A stretch of 64,000 bases of DNA from Streptomyces sp. NBC_00557. GTDB taxonomy: Bacteria; Actinomycetota; Actinomycetes; Streptomycetales; Streptomycetaceae. The notes beneath the pieces were generated by a model. That model saw only the letters and a program-made list of their open reading frames with translations, was not told the origin of the DNA and did not search any database. The position numbers were made by a program, and so were the translations under genes. The DNA is taken from contig NZ_CP107796.1 of the NCBI RefSeq assembly GCF_036345995.1, positions 744,001 through 808,000 of the forward strand, written 5' to 3'. Each line of letters opens with the position of its first letter. Position 1 is the stretch's first letter. This document shows positions 1 to 9,386 of the stretch, piece by piece.

Positions 1-339
1 GATCCGGCGGCGGTCTCCCGGATCAGGTCCGCGGTGACCCGGCAGCTCACCGACTGGGAGCTGGAGGATCTGGTCTTCACGACCGAGCTGGTCCTGAGCG
101 AGCTGGTCACCAACGCCATCCGCCACGGGCGCGGCCCGATCGGGGTACGGCTGCTGCGCGACCGCACGCTGATCTGCGAGGTCTCCGACCGCAGCACCAC
201 CTCGCCGCATCTGCGGTACGCGGCGACGACCGACGAGGGCGGCCGGGGTCTGTTCCTGGTGGCGCAGCTCGCCGAGCGCTGGGGCACCCGCTACACCCCC
301 GAAGGCAAGGTCATCTGGGCGGAGCAGCCCTTGCCGTAG
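1..339 (+). CDS. ATP-binding (HATPase_c_2) regulatory protein, C-terminal part
   Basis: The reading frame is open from the first base, so the 5' end lies outside the window. The visible 112 residues form a histidine-kinase-like ATPase domain of the anti-sigma/SpoIIAB type: an N box with ELVTNAIRHG (Asn as the Mg/ATP ligand) and a G box with EGGRGLFLV. In Streptomyces such domains occur alone (RsbW-like) or at the C-terminus of SpoIIE-type phosphatases, where they control anti-anti-sigma partners. Which of these it is cannot be told from this fragment. A GTG at 34 could serve as a start only if the protein is a minimal domain, which I think unlikely because the domain's N-terminal helix begins upstream of it. 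Confidence 0.85.
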   Translation, partial: DPAAVSRIRSAVTRQLTDWELEDLVFTTELVLSELVTNAIRHGRGPIGVRLLRDRTLICEVSDRSTTSPHLRYAATTDEGGRGLFLVAQLAERWGTRYTPEGKVIWAEQPLP

Positions 340-491
340 GCCCGCACGACGAGGGCCCGGCGGACGGCAGCCTGCGCCGGTCGCCGCGCTCGCAGGCCGT
401 CAGGGGATGCCTGCCGCGCGGTGACCGGGCGCGTGTGCGGTCCGCCGGGCCCCGTCCCGGATCGCCGCTTCGCCCGAGCGGCGTACGGCGG

Positions 492-722
492 TCAGCTCAG
501 CCGCGAGCGCAGCAGCTCCTTGCCCATTTCGGCGCCCTTGCGGCTGTCGGCCTGGGCCTTGCGGAACAGCTCCATGACCTCGTCGTCGTGGTCGCGCTCG
601 GCGTCCTGGATGTACGTCTCCAGGCGAAGGGCGTTGTCCAGGCACGACTCGACGTACCAGATCAGGTCGTAGTTCTTGTCGCGGGTACCCGTGACCCCGC
701 CGGTCTCGCTGGTGCTGGTCAT
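492..722 (-). CDS. small conserved helical protein, 76 aa
   Basis: The start ATG at 722 was chosen because AAGGAGGAG lies just upstream; longer in-frame versions have an Arg/Pro-rich N-terminus that looks non-coding. The product is acidic to neutral and largely helical, beginning MTSTSETGG and containing WYVESCLDNALRLE and ELFRKAQADSRKGAEMG, which suggests a two- or three-helix bundle. It has no signal peptide or membrane segment. I know of similar short proteins in many streptomycetes but no assigned function. It stands alone, downstream of the GH15 gene (start side facing it by about 90 nt) and on the same strand, so co-transcription with GH15 is possible. Confidence 0.75.
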   Translation of the reverse strand: MTSTSETGGVTGTRDKNYDLIWYVESCLDNALRLETYIQDAERDHDDEVMELFRKAQADSRKGAEMGKELLRSRLS

Positions 723-813
723 CCGGGGTCTCCTCCTTCTGTCGACCCTGCGTCGTTCTCCTTGCGGAGACTCCCGGGTACCCGTGCCCCCGGGCGGCAC
801 ACCGCCCGGCGGC

Positions 814-2655
814 TCAGCCGAGGGCGCGGTCGAGGTTGAAGGCGGCGCTGATCAGGGACAGATGGGTGAACGCCTGCGGGAAGTTGCCCTGTTGCTCGCC
901 GGTTCGGCCGATCTCCTCGGCGTACAGGCCGAGGTGGTTGGCGTAGGTGAGCATCTTCTCGAAGGCCAGCCGGGCCTCGTCGAGCCGGCCGGCCCGGACC
1001 AGGGCCTCGACGTACCAGAAGGAGCAGATGGAGAAGGTGCCCTCGTCGCCGCGCAGCCCGTCGGGGCTGGTCTGCGGGTCGTAGCGGTAGACGAGGGAGT
1101 CGGAGACCAGGTCCTCGGTGAGGGCGTCCAGGGTGGACAGCCACTTGGGGTCGGTCGGTGCGATGAACTTGGCGAGCGGCATCATCAGCAGGGAGGCGTC
1201 CAGCACGTCGCCGCCCTCGTACTGGACGAAGGCGCCGCGCCGTCCGGACCAGCCGCGGTCCATGATCCGCCGGTAGATCGTGTCGCGGACCTGTCCCCAG
1301 CGGAGCAGGTCGGCGGGCAGCCCGCGGCGGCGGGCCAGGCGCATGGCCCGCTCGATCGCGACCCAGCACATCAGCCGCGAGTACGTGAAGTTCCTGCGTC
1401 CGCCGCGGGTCTCCCACACGCCCTCGTCGGGCTGGTCCCAGTGCTCGCACACCCAGTCCACCAGGCGGCACACGTCGTCCCACTGGCCGCTGGAGATCGG
1501 CTCGGCCCACTTGTCGTAGAGGTAGATCGAGTCGATGAGGGCGCCGTAGATGTCCAGCTGGAGCTGGCCGGCGGCGGCGTTGCCGACGCGGACCGGCGCG
1601 GAGCCGAGATGGCCCTCCAGGTGCGGCAGCACCCGCTCGGGCAGGTCGGCGCGGCCGTCGATGCCGTACATGATCTGCAGCGGCGCGGCGCCGCCCGTGG
1701 TGTCGCAGGGGCTGACGTGCGTGGTCAGGAAGCGCATGAAGGCCTCGGCCTCACCGGTGAAGCCGAGCCTGAGCAGCGCGTAGACGGCGAAGGCGGCGTC
1801 CCGCACCCACACATAGCGGTAGTCCCAGTTGCGTTCCCCGCCGAGCTGCTCGGGCAGGCTGGCGGTGGGGGCGGCGACGATGGCGCCGGTGGGCGCGTAG
1901 GTGAGCAGTTTCAGGGTCAGGGCGGAGCGGTGCACCATCTCGCGCCAGCGGCCCCGGTAGCGGGACTGGTGCAGCCAGCGCCGCCAGTAGGCGACCGTGG
2001 CGTTGAACGCGTGCTCGGCCTCGATCAGGGCGCAGCCGCGGGGAGCGATCTCGCCGCCGACCCGGTCGACGGCGAACACGGCCGTCTCGCCCTCGCCGAG
2101 TTTGAAGTCGGCGCGCACGTCGGGGCCGTCGCACTCCACGTCGACGGTGGAGGTCAGCGCGAGCGCCTCGTGGGCGGACTCGAAGACGGTGGTGCCGGCG
2201 AGGGTGCGCAGGGTGTGCGGCTCCGCGCCGTAGCCGAACCGCGGGGCGACCAGCACCCGGAACGGGACGGTGCCGCGCACGCAGACCACGCGCCGGATCA
2301 GCCGGTGCCGGCCCGCCTCGCCCGCGCCGTCGGAGGTCACCGGCATGAAGTCCTGCACCTCGCCCACGCCGTCCTCGGTGAAGAACCGGGTGATCAGCAC
2401 GTTGGTGTCGGGGAAGTAGAACTGCTTGGTCCGCGCCGGCACGGTGGCGGACAGCTCGAAACGGCCGCCGCGGTCGGCGTCGAGGATGGCCGCGAAGACG
2501 CTGGGCGCGTCGAAGGACGGACAGCAGTACCAGTCGATCGTGCCGTTCGAGCCGACCAGGGCCACGGTGCGCAGGTCGCCGATGAGTCCGTGCTCGGCGA
2601 TCGGCAGATAGCGGGACCGGAGGCGGGCCTCCGCGGGAAACGGGCTCTCGGCCAT
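814..2655 (-). CDS. Glycoside hydrolase family 15 protein (glucoamylase/trehalase-like)
   Basis: A 613-residue protein, the usual length of actinobacterial GH15 enzymes. The N-terminal beta-sandwich begins at about residue 15 (LIGDLRTVALVGSNG, then IDWYCCPSFDAPS), and the (alpha/alpha)6 barrel follows with NWDYRYVWVRDAAF near the middle and GTFSICSFWYVEALV near the end, blocks typical of the cytoplasmic trehalase/glucoamylase branch. No signal peptide is present, so it probably acts in the cytosol on alpha-glucosides such as trehalose or short maltodextrins. The mycobacterial relatives are trehalases, but substrate cannot be fixed from sequence. The start is supported by GGGAGG upstream. The intergenic space on its 5' side is shared with the divergent small gene at 2809. 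Confidence 0.9.
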   Translation of the reverse strand: MAESPFPAEARLRSRYLPIAEHGLIGDLRTVALVGSNGTIDWYCCPSFDAPSVFAAILDADRGGRFELSATVPARTKQFYFPDTNVLITRFFTEDGVGEVQDFMPVTSDGAGEAGRHRLIRRVVCVRGTVPFRVLVAPRFGYGAEPHTLRTLAGTTVFESAHEALALTSTVDVECDGPDVRADFKLGEGETAVFAVDRVGGEIAPRGCALIEAEHAFNATVAYWRRWLHQSRYRGRWREMVHRSALTLKLLTYAPTGAIVAAPTASLPEQLGGERNWDYRYVWVRDAAFAVYALLRLGFTGEAEAFMRFLTTHVSPCDTTGGAAPLQIMYGIDGRADLPERVLPHLEGHLGSAPVRVGNAAAGQLQLDIYGALIDSIYLYDKWAEPISSGQWDDVCRLVDWVCEHWDQPDEGVWETRGGRRNFTYSRLMCWVAIERAMRLARRRGLPADLLRWGQVRDTIYRRIMDRGWSGRRGAFVQYEGGDVLDASLLMMPLAKFIAPTDPKWLSTLDALTEDLVSDSLVYRYDPQTSPDGLRGDEGTFSICSFWYVEALVRAGRLDEARLAFEKMLTYANHLGLYAEEIGRTGEQQGNFPQAFTHLSLISAAFNLDRALG

Positions 2656-2808
2656 GTGCGGCCTCCCGGTGAGCGGTGCGAGATGTTTTCCAGCTTAGGA
2701 GCGAGTGGTCTCCGGTGGCGTGGGAAGGCGCTGCGGGGAATGGTGAGAGTGTGCCCCATTCGGCGGCACCGGCGCGGATGCGGTCATCCGGACCGAGGAG
2801 GAGGCATC

Positions 2809-3015
2809 ATGTCGACCATCAAGCCCGAGGAATCCCGGTCGTCCGACGACCACTGCACCCCGGACGCCCTGCTCCACTCCGCTCCCTCCAGGGACGTCAC
2901 CCCGGAGGACCTGGTGATGGCGGCGGGCAGGGACGTCACCCCGAAGAACCTCGAGTGGGCCCGCCGCAAGATGGAGAAGGAGGGCCCGACAGCCATCGAG
3001 AGGCTGATGCCGTAG
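2809..3015 (+). CDS. small conserved protein with duplicated RDVTP motif, 68 aa
   Basis: The ATG at 2809 follows GAGGAGGAGGC, a strong ribosome binding site, and the frame ends at 3015. The protein is hydrophilic and charged. It holds two near copies of a short motif, SRDVTPEDLV and GRDVTPKNLE, about 16 residues apart, then a basic helix ARRKMEKEG. Nothing points to an enzyme; the tandem motif suggests a small adaptor or a DNA- or protein-binding peptide. It is divergent from the GH15 gene with about 150 nt between them. I recognise it only as an unassigned Streptomyces-type small protein. Confidence 0.7.
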   Translation: MSTIKPEESRSSDDHCTPDALLHSAPSRDVTPEDLVMAAGRDVTPKNLEWARRKMEKEGPTAIERLMP

Positions 3016-3644
3016 GGCGGTCCGGGGACAGGAACAAACGGGGGGCTCATGCCCGGGGCAGGGCGGGCCGTCCGGAGGGGCGCCCGCCCGGACTCGCGCG
3101 TGCCGAAACGCCCCGGGAGGCTGTGAACGCGACGGTACTGACGGTGACCGGGTGCGGTCGCCCCACCCGGCACGGGCGTTCCTGACTCGGACGTCGACCG
3201 CCGCCCGGGCGCCGACGACCCGCTCCGCACGGCTTCCGCGTCGGCCTGGCTCCTCGGACCAGGTCGACTCCTGCCCACTGCCACAGCTTCACGCAACGCT
3301 ACGGGGCCGGCGCCCAGCCCGTACGCGCCGCGCGTGCCAGGCAGCCTGAGGCAGCCGGGCCGGGCCCGAGCGGACTCCGTGACTCGCCCTGCGCCCGGCC
3401 GCGACCGTCACACGGTCACGCGGGCCGAGGGAGACCGGCCGGATCGGGCCTCCTCGTCCCGGACGAGCAGCGACATCAGGGAGGCCACGGTCAGGCCGAT
3501 GCCTGCTTCACCCACCGGGCCCGGCTCGTCAGCGGGTCCGCCTTCTCCTGCGCGCGCAGCAGAGGGATCCCGGGCCGGCCGCCCGCGACCGGCTCGGCTG
3601 CCGCCTCGTACACGCCGCGCCGGGACCGGGTCCTCGTCCGGATC
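3016..3644. other. 629-nt stretch without a supportable gene
   Basis: Frames on both strands are open for long distances, as expected at this GC content, but none has a recognisable domain, a good ribosome binding site and normal composition together. The last 100 nt may belong to the STAS gene at 3645, whose expected N-terminus is missing (see there). No repeat or hairpin stands out. Confidence 0.5.
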
Positions 3645-4031
3645 GTGGGCGAGCTGGACCTCGACTCCGGGAACTGCCTCCGCCACGACCTGCACAAAGC
3701 GCTCGCCATGTCCGACCGCGGCCTCGACCTGGACCTGAGCGAGCTGGACTTCTGTGACTGCGCCGGCCTGGGCGTCCTGCTGGAGCTGCGCCGGCGTGCC
3801 CTCAGCCAGGGCAAGACCGTCGCGCTCGGCGCCCGCAGCCCGATCGTCGACAGGCTGCTGACCCTTCTCGGAGCCCAGGAACTGTTCCCGCCGCCAGACC
3901 CGTCGCCCACCGAGCCGCAGCACCCGGACCCGGCCACTGCCCCCTCGCCGAAGGCCGGAATGTCACCGGGCGCCACCTCCCCACGAAGACGCACCGGTCG
4001 CCCGGAATGCTTCCACACCCCACCGTCTTGA
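3645..4031 (+). CDS. STAS-domain anti-sigma factor antagonist (start uncertain)
   Basis: The frame encodes the central part of a STAS domain of the SpoIIAA/RsbV/BldG type: VGELDLDSGNCLR, then LDLDLSELDFCDCAGLGVLLELRRRA, and a C-terminal helix ending near LLTLLGAQELF. It is followed by a Pro-rich tail. The residue usually phosphorylated in this family is Ser/Thr just before AGL; here the motif reads DFCDCAGLGVL, with Cys in that place. The only ATG/GTG in frame is the GTG at 3645, which lies inside beta-strand 1 (upstream codons read RDRVLVRIVGELD, clearly part of the domain). No start exists upstream in frame, so a rare start codon, a frameshift or decay is likely. Confidence 0.6.
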   Translation: MGELDLDSGNCLRHDLHKALAMSDRGLDLDLSELDFCDCAGLGVLLELRRRALSQGKTVALGARSPIVDRLLTLLGAQELFPPPDPSPTEPQHPDPATAPSPKAGMSPGATSPRRRTGRPECFHTPPS

Positions 4032-4201
4032 GCCGAGGGAGCCGCGGCGCCTTGCGCCTTCCGCACCGGCCGTTCTTCAGGCCCCCGCCTCACCCCTCAG
4101 CGGCTTCGGCTGGGCCGGTCGCGCCCCGCGGGCGGCCACACATCGAAGACGGCGCCGCGCCCCTTGGCGGGGCCGGCACCGCCGGTCGGAGGGGCTGGGG
4201 G

Positions 4202-4678
4202 TCACGTCTCTTCGTCCACCACGTGCACCGCGGCCTCTTCCGCGCCCGCCGCTCCGCCGTCGATGCCGACGTCCCGGGCGACCTCTTCCTTCGTGGTGTC
4301 GGTGTGCGCGCCCTCGTCGGGAGCGACCAGGCGGCCCGCCCGTGCCCCGCCCGCCTCGGGGTCGACCGGCTCGCCCTCGCCGCCGGGGAGGTCGCCGATG
4401 TCGTCGCCGGCCGGCGGCTGCGCGTCGGGGACTTCCTGGGCGAGGCGTTCGTCCAGGGTCTCCCCCGCGTGCTGCTCGGCGGCGGTGGTGCCCTGCTTGG
4501 TGACGCCCAGGGGGCGCTCCGGCGGGGAGTAGCCCTCGTCGAGGACGTCGTCGTAGGTGCGCTCGTCCACCGCGTCCTGCAGGTCCAGGGGGCCGGCGTC
4601 CTCCTGTTCCTCGTTGGTGCCGGTGGGCTGGTAGGCGTCGTCCGCCATCGGGGTCTGCTCGGGCTGCTGGTCGCTCAT
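4202..4678 (-). CDS. DUF5709 family protein
   Basis: A 158-residue, strongly acidic, probably disordered protein. It carries the conserved DUF5709 blocks: a middle part with DDVLDEGYSPPERPLGV, then ETLDERLAQEVPD, and a C-terminal part with AGRLVAPDEGAHTD and EEVARDVGIDGGAAGAEEAAVHV. Members are widespread in actinobacteria, and some are stress induced, but no biochemical function is established. The start at 4678 is preceded by GAGGGAGGCGACC. It sits 85 nt beyond the end of the nickel/cobalt permease gene on the same strand, but the permease is unrelated in function and its own metal-responsive site lies upstream of it. Confidence 0.9.
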   Translation of the reverse strand: MSDQQPEQTPMADDAYQPTGTNEEQEDAGPLDLQDAVDERTYDDVLDEGYSPPERPLGVTKQGTTAAEQHAGETLDERLAQEVPDAQPPAGDDIGDLPGGEGEPVDPEAGGARAGRLVAPDEGAHTDTTKEEVARDVGIDGGAAGAEEAAVHVVDEET

Positions 4679-4763
4679 GGTCGCCTCCCTCGTGGCTCGC
4701 GGGCCTGTCCCCGTCCGGGGTTTCCCGCAGCCGGGCGGCTAACCCCGCCGGGCGGCGATCGGC

Positions 4764-5915
4764 TCAGTCGGCGGACTGTTCGGCCAGGCCCGCCGACCAC
4801 TTCTCCTCGATGCGGCCCGCCTTCCACACGAGCAGGGCGATCGCCCAGGTGGCGAAGAACAGGCCGACGATGACGAAGCCGACCACGTTGAGGTCGAGGC
4901 CGGAGATCCAGTCCCAGAACGCGCCGTGCAGACCGAGCTTGTCGGCGAGCAGGCCGAGGAGTTCGACGGTGCCGATGATCAGGGCGACGGCGATGGACAG
5001 GCCGGTGATGGTGAGGTTGTAGTAGACCTTGCGGACCGGCTTGGAGAACGCCCATTCGTAGGCGAAGTTCATGAACGAGCCGTCGATGGTGTCCAGCAGG
5101 GACATGCCCGCGGCGAAGAGCACCGGCAGGCACAGGATGGCGTACCAGGGCAGGCCGGAGGCGGCGCCGGAGCCGGCGAGGACCAGCAGGGCGATCTCGG
5201 TGGCGGTGTCGAAGCCCAGGCCGAACAGCAGGCCCAGCGGGTACATCTGCCACGGCTTGCGGATCGAGCCGGTGACCCGGCCGAGCAGGCGGTTCATGAA
5301 GCCGCGGTTGTTCAGCTGCTGCTCCAGGGCGGCCTCGTCGTAGGCGCCGGAGCGCATCTGCCGGAAGACCTTCCAGATACCGGCGAGGATCACGAGGTTG
5401 ATGCCGGCGATGAGGTAGAGGAAGGTGCCGGAGACGGTCGTGCCGATCAGGCCGGTGACCTCGTGCAGGTGCGAGTTGTCGTTCTCGACCGGTCCGGCGA
5501 GGGTCTTCAGGCCGAGCGAGAGCAGCAGGGAGAGGCCGAAGACGATGCTGGAGTGGCCGAGGGAGAACCAGAAGCCGACCGACAGCGGCCGCTGCCCCTC
5601 GCCCATCAGCTTCCGGGTGGTGTTGTCGATCGCCGCGATGTGGTCGGCGTCGAAGGCGTGCCGCATGCCGAGGGTGTAGGCGGTGACGCCGATGCCTATG
5701 CCGAAGGTCTGGGTGCCGACGCTGAAGTGCTGGGGCGCGATGATGCCGACCAGGGTGCCCCAGCCGATGATGTGCAGGGCGAGTACGAAGGCCGCCATCC
5801 CGCCGACCCTCGTCCACTCCTGCCGCGTCATGGAGGCGCGGACGCGATGCCAGGCCGAGCGCGTGGCGTCGGCCTGGGCGGGCAGGGACGGAGCGGAACC
5901 GGGGGCGGCCGTCAT
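4764..5915 (-). CDS. NiCoT family nickel/cobalt permease (HoxN/HupN/NixA type)
   Basis: A 383-residue polytopic membrane protein of the NiCoT family. The diagnostic signature RHAFDADHIAAIDN is in TM2, followed by the second signature LGFDTATEIALL and a late SLLDTIDGSFM segment, the set of polar residues that bind Ni2+ or Co2+ during uptake. The start at 5915 was chosen over a longer frame because AGGAAG precedes it and the extension (a Cys/Trp-containing peptide) would read through the regulatory site. A Nur-like box lies about 70 nt upstream, which suggests nickel repression. It is a secondary transporter in the plasma membrane; metal preference cannot be told from the sequence. Confidence 0.93.
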   Translation of the reverse strand: MTAAPGSAPSLPAQADATRSAWHRVRASMTRQEWTRVGGMAAFVLALHIIGWGTLVGIIAPQHFSVGTQTFGIGIGVTAYTLGMRHAFDADHIAAIDNTTRKLMGEGQRPLSVGFWFSLGHSSIVFGLSLLLSLGLKTLAGPVENDNSHLHEVTGLIGTTVSGTFLYLIAGINLVILAGIWKVFRQMRSGAYDEAALEQQLNNRGFMNRLLGRVTGSIRKPWQMYPLGLLFGLGFDTATEIALLVLAGSGAASGLPWYAILCLPVLFAAGMSLLDTIDGSFMNFAYEWAFSKPVRKVYYNLTITGLSIAVALIIGTVELLGLLADKLGLHGAFWDWISGLDLNVVGFVIVGLFFATWAIALLVWKAGRIEEKWSAGLAEQSAD

Positions 5916-5982
5916 CGGGTGGATCTTCCTTCGCGGGTGCGGGTACGGCTGCGCAGCACAGCCTTGTGCCATCCAACCGTAC

Positions 5983-5999
5983 TTGCAACCTATGCGCAA
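5983..5999 (-). promoter_or_regulatory. Nur-like nickel-responsive operator
   Basis: The sequence TTGCAA, five bases, GCGCAA matches the Nur box described for Streptomyces coelicolor (tTGCaa-N5-ttGCAA) in 10 of the 12 specified positions, including both GCAA/TGCAA cores. It lies upstream of a nickel/cobalt permease, the expected target of the Fur-family nickel regulator Nur. The match and location are seen directly; the regulator itself is not in the window. Confidence 0.65.
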
Positions 6000-6014
6000 T
6001 AACGCGGCGGGGGC

Positions 6015-7286
6015 TCAGGCGGCGAACATGCCCCGGCCCAGCCAGTCCCCGTGGTCCCGGACGCCGGGAAGGGCGAAGAAGTAACCGCCGCCCGTCGGGG
6101 AGATGTAGTCCACCAGGGGCTCGTCGATCAGCCGGGTCTGCACCGCCTCGAACTGGCGCTTGACGTCCTGCTGGTAGCAGCAGAAGACCAGGCCCATGTC
6201 GAGGTTGCCGACGTTGTCCACGCCGCGGTCGTAGTTGTAGCCGCGGCGCAGGATGCGGGAGCTGTCGGTCTCGGGCGTGCGCGGGTTGGCGAGGCGGATG
6301 TGGGCGTCGAGGGGGATGGCGGTGCCGTGCGGGTCCTTGGCGTAGTTGGGGACGTCGGTCTCCTTGGCCCCGTCGAGCGGGGCGCCGGTGTCCTTGCGGC
6401 GGCCGAACATCTTCTCCTGCTCGGTGAGCGAGACCCGGTCCCAGAACTCGACCAGCATCCGGATGATCCGGATGACCTGGTAGCTGCCGCCCTTGGTCCA
6501 GGCGGGCTCGCCCTGGCCGTCGCCGACCCAGATCAGCTTGTTCGTCTCGCGCGCGGAGGTGACGTCGGGGTTGGCGATGCCGTCCTTGAAGCCGAGCAGG
6601 TTGCGCTGGGCGCCGGTGGGGCGCGGGGCGTTCTGGAAGCCGTCGATGCGCCACTTGATCTGCATGCCGCCGCGGGTGTGGCGGGCGATGTCACGCAGCG
6701 CGTGCAGCACGGTGTCCTGGCTCTGCGCGCAGATCTGCAGCGACAGATCACCGTGGCACTCGGCCGGGTTCAGGTTGTCGTTGGGGAAGGTCCGCATCGG
6801 GGTGAGCCGGGCCGGCCGGGCCTTGGCGAGTCCGTAGCGGTCGTCGAAAAGGGAGGCGCCGACGCCGACGGTGACCGTCAGGCCGTCGGCGGGGACCTCG
6901 GGGCCGAGGATGCCGTTGTCGGAGGGCGGCGCGCCGACGCCCAGGTCGGTGGGGGTGCCGCCGGAGGTGAGGAAGCGGGCCCGCTCGGTGATGGTCTTCA
7001 GCAGGTCGATCAGGCCCTTGCGGTCGTCGGCGATGACGTTCAGCGAGACGAAGGTGGCGGCGGCCGGGGCCGGGGTGATGATGCCGGCCTGGTGGGCGCC
7101 GTGGAAGGGGACCCTGGCCGAGCCGTCCGGGCCGCTGCTCTGGGCCTGGGCCGTGCCTCCGGCCTCGCCGAGGGCGAAGCCGCCGCCGGCCAGGACCGCT
7201 CCGGCGGCGCCGGCGCCCAGCGCGGTCCGCACGAAGGAGCGGCGGGCGGGGCCGACGGGGCAGGCCGACGGTTCGGCAGGGGACAT
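6015..7286 (-). CDS. efeB: EfeB-type Tat-exported Dyp peroxidase (deferrochelatase)
   Basis: A 423-residue Dyp-type haem peroxidase, the third component of the EfeUOB ferrous iron system. The N-terminus has a twin-arginine signal ([11 protein letters not shown], Arg15-Arg16) and an Ala/Gly-rich hydrophobic core. The GFKDG motif with the distal Asp is at about 232-236, and the proximal haem His is in [10 protein letters not shown] at about 329. In the family the enzyme acts outside the membrane, oxidising Fe2+ or removing iron from haem. It follows the efeUO fusion: an alternative ATG at 7334 overlaps the efeUO stop as TGATG and would add 16 residues. I preferred 7286 because AAGGGA is well placed, but coupled initiation at 7334 is possible. 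Confidence 0.93.
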   Translation of the reverse strand: MSPAEPSACPVGPARRSFVRTALGAGAAGAVLAGGGFALGEAGGTAQAQSSGPDGSARVPFHGAHQAGIITPAPAAATFVSLNVIADDRKGLIDLLKTITERARFLTSGGTPTDLGVGAPPSDNGILGPEVPADGLTVTVGVGASLFDDRYGLAKARPARLTPMRTFPNDNLNPAECHGDLSLQICAQSQDTVLHALRDIARHTRGGMQIKWRIDGFQNAPRPTGAQRNLLGFKDGIANPDVTSARETNKLIWVGDGQGEPAWTKGGSYQVIRIIRMLVEFWDRVSLTEQEKMFGRRKDTGAPLDGAKETDVPNYAKDPHGTAIPLDAHIRLANPRTPETDSSRILRRGYNYDRGVDNVGNLDMGLVFCCYQQDVKRQFEAVQTRLIDEPLVDYISPTGGGYFFALPGVRDHGDWLGRGMFAA

Positions 7287-7333
7287 GGCGGGGTTCCCTT
7301 CGGGGTGTTCGCAGGTCGGGTGCTGGTGGGCCA

Positions 7334-9364
7334 TCAGGCGGACTTCCGGATCTCGAGCAGGTCCGGGATGGGGGCGAGGTCTTCCAGCAGCTGGCCGGTG
7401 GCGCCGTCCAGCCGCTGCTTGGCGGCGGCGTCGAGCTTGTCGACGGGCGTCCAGTCGGCGCCGTGGTGGGCGGCGTCCAGGAGCTTCTGCACGCGGGCGA
7501 TGTCCGCGTCCACGGCCGGCAGCAGTTTGGGCGCGCGCCGGGTGAGCAGCGGCTTGAGGACGGTGAGCAGTTCGCGGGTGCCGGTGAGGTTGGCGTCGGC
7601 GGTGGCGAGGTTGGTGCCGCTGCCCTCGTCGGTGTCGCCGGTCAGCTCGAACTGGAGGGTGTTCTCCAGGATCTCGTGCGCGCGCAGCGGCAGGTCGCCG
7701 GGGTCGAAGTTCTGGGTCGGGAAGGCCCTCCGCAGCCCCGCCGCGTCCGTGGCGAGCTGCCGGGCGGGGCCGGTCAGCTCCTTGGCGGACTGGCCGTGCC
7801 ACAGGCCGTACTCGAGGCGGAGGAAGCCGGTGAAGTCCTTGTCCCGCTCGCCGTCCGGCAGCCCGTCGGCGCGGCCGTCGATCTTCTTGTCGTAGTCCTC
7901 GAAGGTGCCGTAGGCGGCGCCGAGGGAGGCGTAGGTGCGGTGGGCGGTGAGCCAGTCGGTGCGGGCCTTGCCGAGGTGGTCGTGCTCGATGTCGCCGGCG
8001 AGGGTGCGGGTCTGGGCGACCAGGGTGTCCAGCCCCTGCTCGACGTACGCCTTGTACGCCTTCAGGGGCGCGGCGAGGTCCTGCTCGGAGACGGGGACGA
8101 CCGGTGCGGCCGCGCCGCCGCCGTCGACGGTGACCGCCTTGGAGGTGACGGCCTTGCCGCCGGTGGGGACGCAGCGCCAGGCGTAGCTGCCGCCGGCGAC
8201 GGTGGCGACCAGGTCGCGGGTGGTGCCGGGGGCCAGGCCCTCGATCTCGCCGTAGACCGCGCTGGTCGCCGGATCTATGAGATACACCTCGGAGGTCTTG
8301 TCGCCGGTGTTCTGCATCTGGAACGTCTGCCGGCCGGGCTTGGGCGCGGTGAAGCCCTTGCCGCACTCGGTCTCGGAGACGGCGACCGTCTGGTCGCCGG
8401 CGGGCTTGGGCCGGGAGAGGGCGACGACGAGTCCGGCGACCACGGCGGGTACGGCGACCACGGCCGCCGGGACCACCCAGACCGGGCGGCGCCGCTCGGG
8501 CCGGCCGGCCTTCGGCTCCCGGGCGGGACGCTCCCCGGCCGGCTTCGGTGCGGTGGCCCGCACGCCGCGCACGAACAGCGTCATCACGACGGCCAGATAG
8601 CCGGCGTAGGCCGCCACCTGCAGCCAGGTCATGGTCGGGGTGAGGTTGAAGACGCCCTGGATCAGGGTGCTGTACCAGGAGCCGGCGTCGACGCTGCTCG
8701 CGAGGTCCACCGCGTAGGCGGTCCTGCCGGGCAGCACGCCGCCCTCCTGCAGGTCGCGCAGGCCGTAGCCGAGCACGCCGGCGGCGATGACGATCAGGAC
8801 GGCGCCGGTGGCGGTGAAGAACTTGGTCAGGTTGATCTTCAGCACGCGCCGGTACAGTCCCCAGCACAGGCCCGCCGCGAGGACGAGGCCGATGGCGGCG
8901 CCGGTCAGCGGCCCGGCCGACTCGCCGGCCGCCCGCGCGGTGGTCCACAGGAACAGGGCCGTCTCCAGGCCCTCACGGCCCACCGCGAGGAAGGAGGTGA
9001 GGATCAGCACACCGGACCCCATGGCGAGGGCGCCGGTCACCTTCTCCTTCAGCTCGCCGGAGAGGCTGCGGGCCGAGCGGCGCATCCAGAACACCATGGC
9101 GGTGACGAACGCGACGGCGATCACGCTGAGGGTGCCGCCGAAGGCCTCCTGGGCGGTCTGCGGCATGGAGGCGGCGGTGAAGGTGAGCACCGCGCCGAAG
9201 CTCATCGCCACGGCGACGGCGGCGAGGACACCGGTCCACACCTGGGGCAACCGGGAGCGCGCCTCGGCCCGCACCAGGGTGGCGACGAGGATGGAGACGA
9301 TGAGTCCGGCTTCCAGTCCCTCCCTGAGTCCGATCAGGAAACTCGGAAACGCGTCGTCCCACAT
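7334..9364 (-). CDS. efeUO: EfeU-EfeO fusion: FTR1 iron permease joined to cupredoxin-M75 protein
   Basis: One 676-residue frame holds two proteins that are separate in E. coli. Residues 1-270 are an FTR1-type permease with seven membrane segments and two REGLE iron-binding motifs at 14-18 and 130-134. A charged linker and one further membrane segment (about 294-316) lead to an extracytoplasmic part: a cupredoxin-like domain (about 325-410) and an imelysin/M75 domain (about 430-676) with the HxxE metal motif in AHEILEN (563-566). Together with EfeB it forms an EfeUOB ferrous iron uptake operon, with overlapping or near-contiguous reading frames. The start is supported by AGGGAGGG. A DmdR/IdeR-like iron box lies 23-41 nt upstream, so iron repression is expected. 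Confidence 0.92.
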   Translation of the reverse strand: MWDDAFPSFLIGLREGLEAGLIVSILVATLVRAEARSRLPQVWTGVLAAVAVAMSFGAVLTFTAASMPQTAQEAFGGTLSVIAVAFVTAMVFWMRRSARSLSGELKEKVTGALAMGSGVLILTSFLAVGREGLETALFLWTTARAAGESAGPLTGAAIGLVLAAGLCWGLYRRVLKINLTKFFTATGAVLIVIAAGVLGYGLRDLQEGGVLPGRTAYAVDLASSVDAGSWYSTLIQGVFNLTPTMTWLQVAAYAGYLAVVMTLFVRGVRATAPKPAGERPAREPKAGRPERRRPVWVVPAAVVAVPAVVAGLVVALSRPKPAGDQTVAVSETECGKGFTAPKPGRQTFQMQNTGDKTSEVYLIDPATSAVYGEIEGLAPGTTRDLVATVAGGSYAWRCVPTGGKAVTSKAVTVDGGGAAAPVVPVSEQDLAAPLKAYKAYVEQGLDTLVAQTRTLAGDIEHDHLGKARTDWLTAHRTYASLGAAYGTFEDYDKKIDGRADGLPDGERDKDFTGFLRLEYGLWHGQSAKELTGPARQLATDAAGLRRAFPTQNFDPGDLPLRAHEILENTLQFELTGDTDEGSGTNLATADANLTGTRELLTVLKPLLTRRAPKLLPAVDADIARVQKLLDAAHHGADWTPVDKLDAAAKQRLDGATGQLLEDLAPIPDLLEIRKSA

Positions 9365-9386
9365 GCCCTGCTGCCCTCCCTGTTGG

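Noticed and set aside
676..3015. A 779-codon plus-strand frame
   Set aside because: It is the antisense of the GH15 gene, which has recognisable domains on the minus strand; only its last 69 codons (from 2809) are a real gene.
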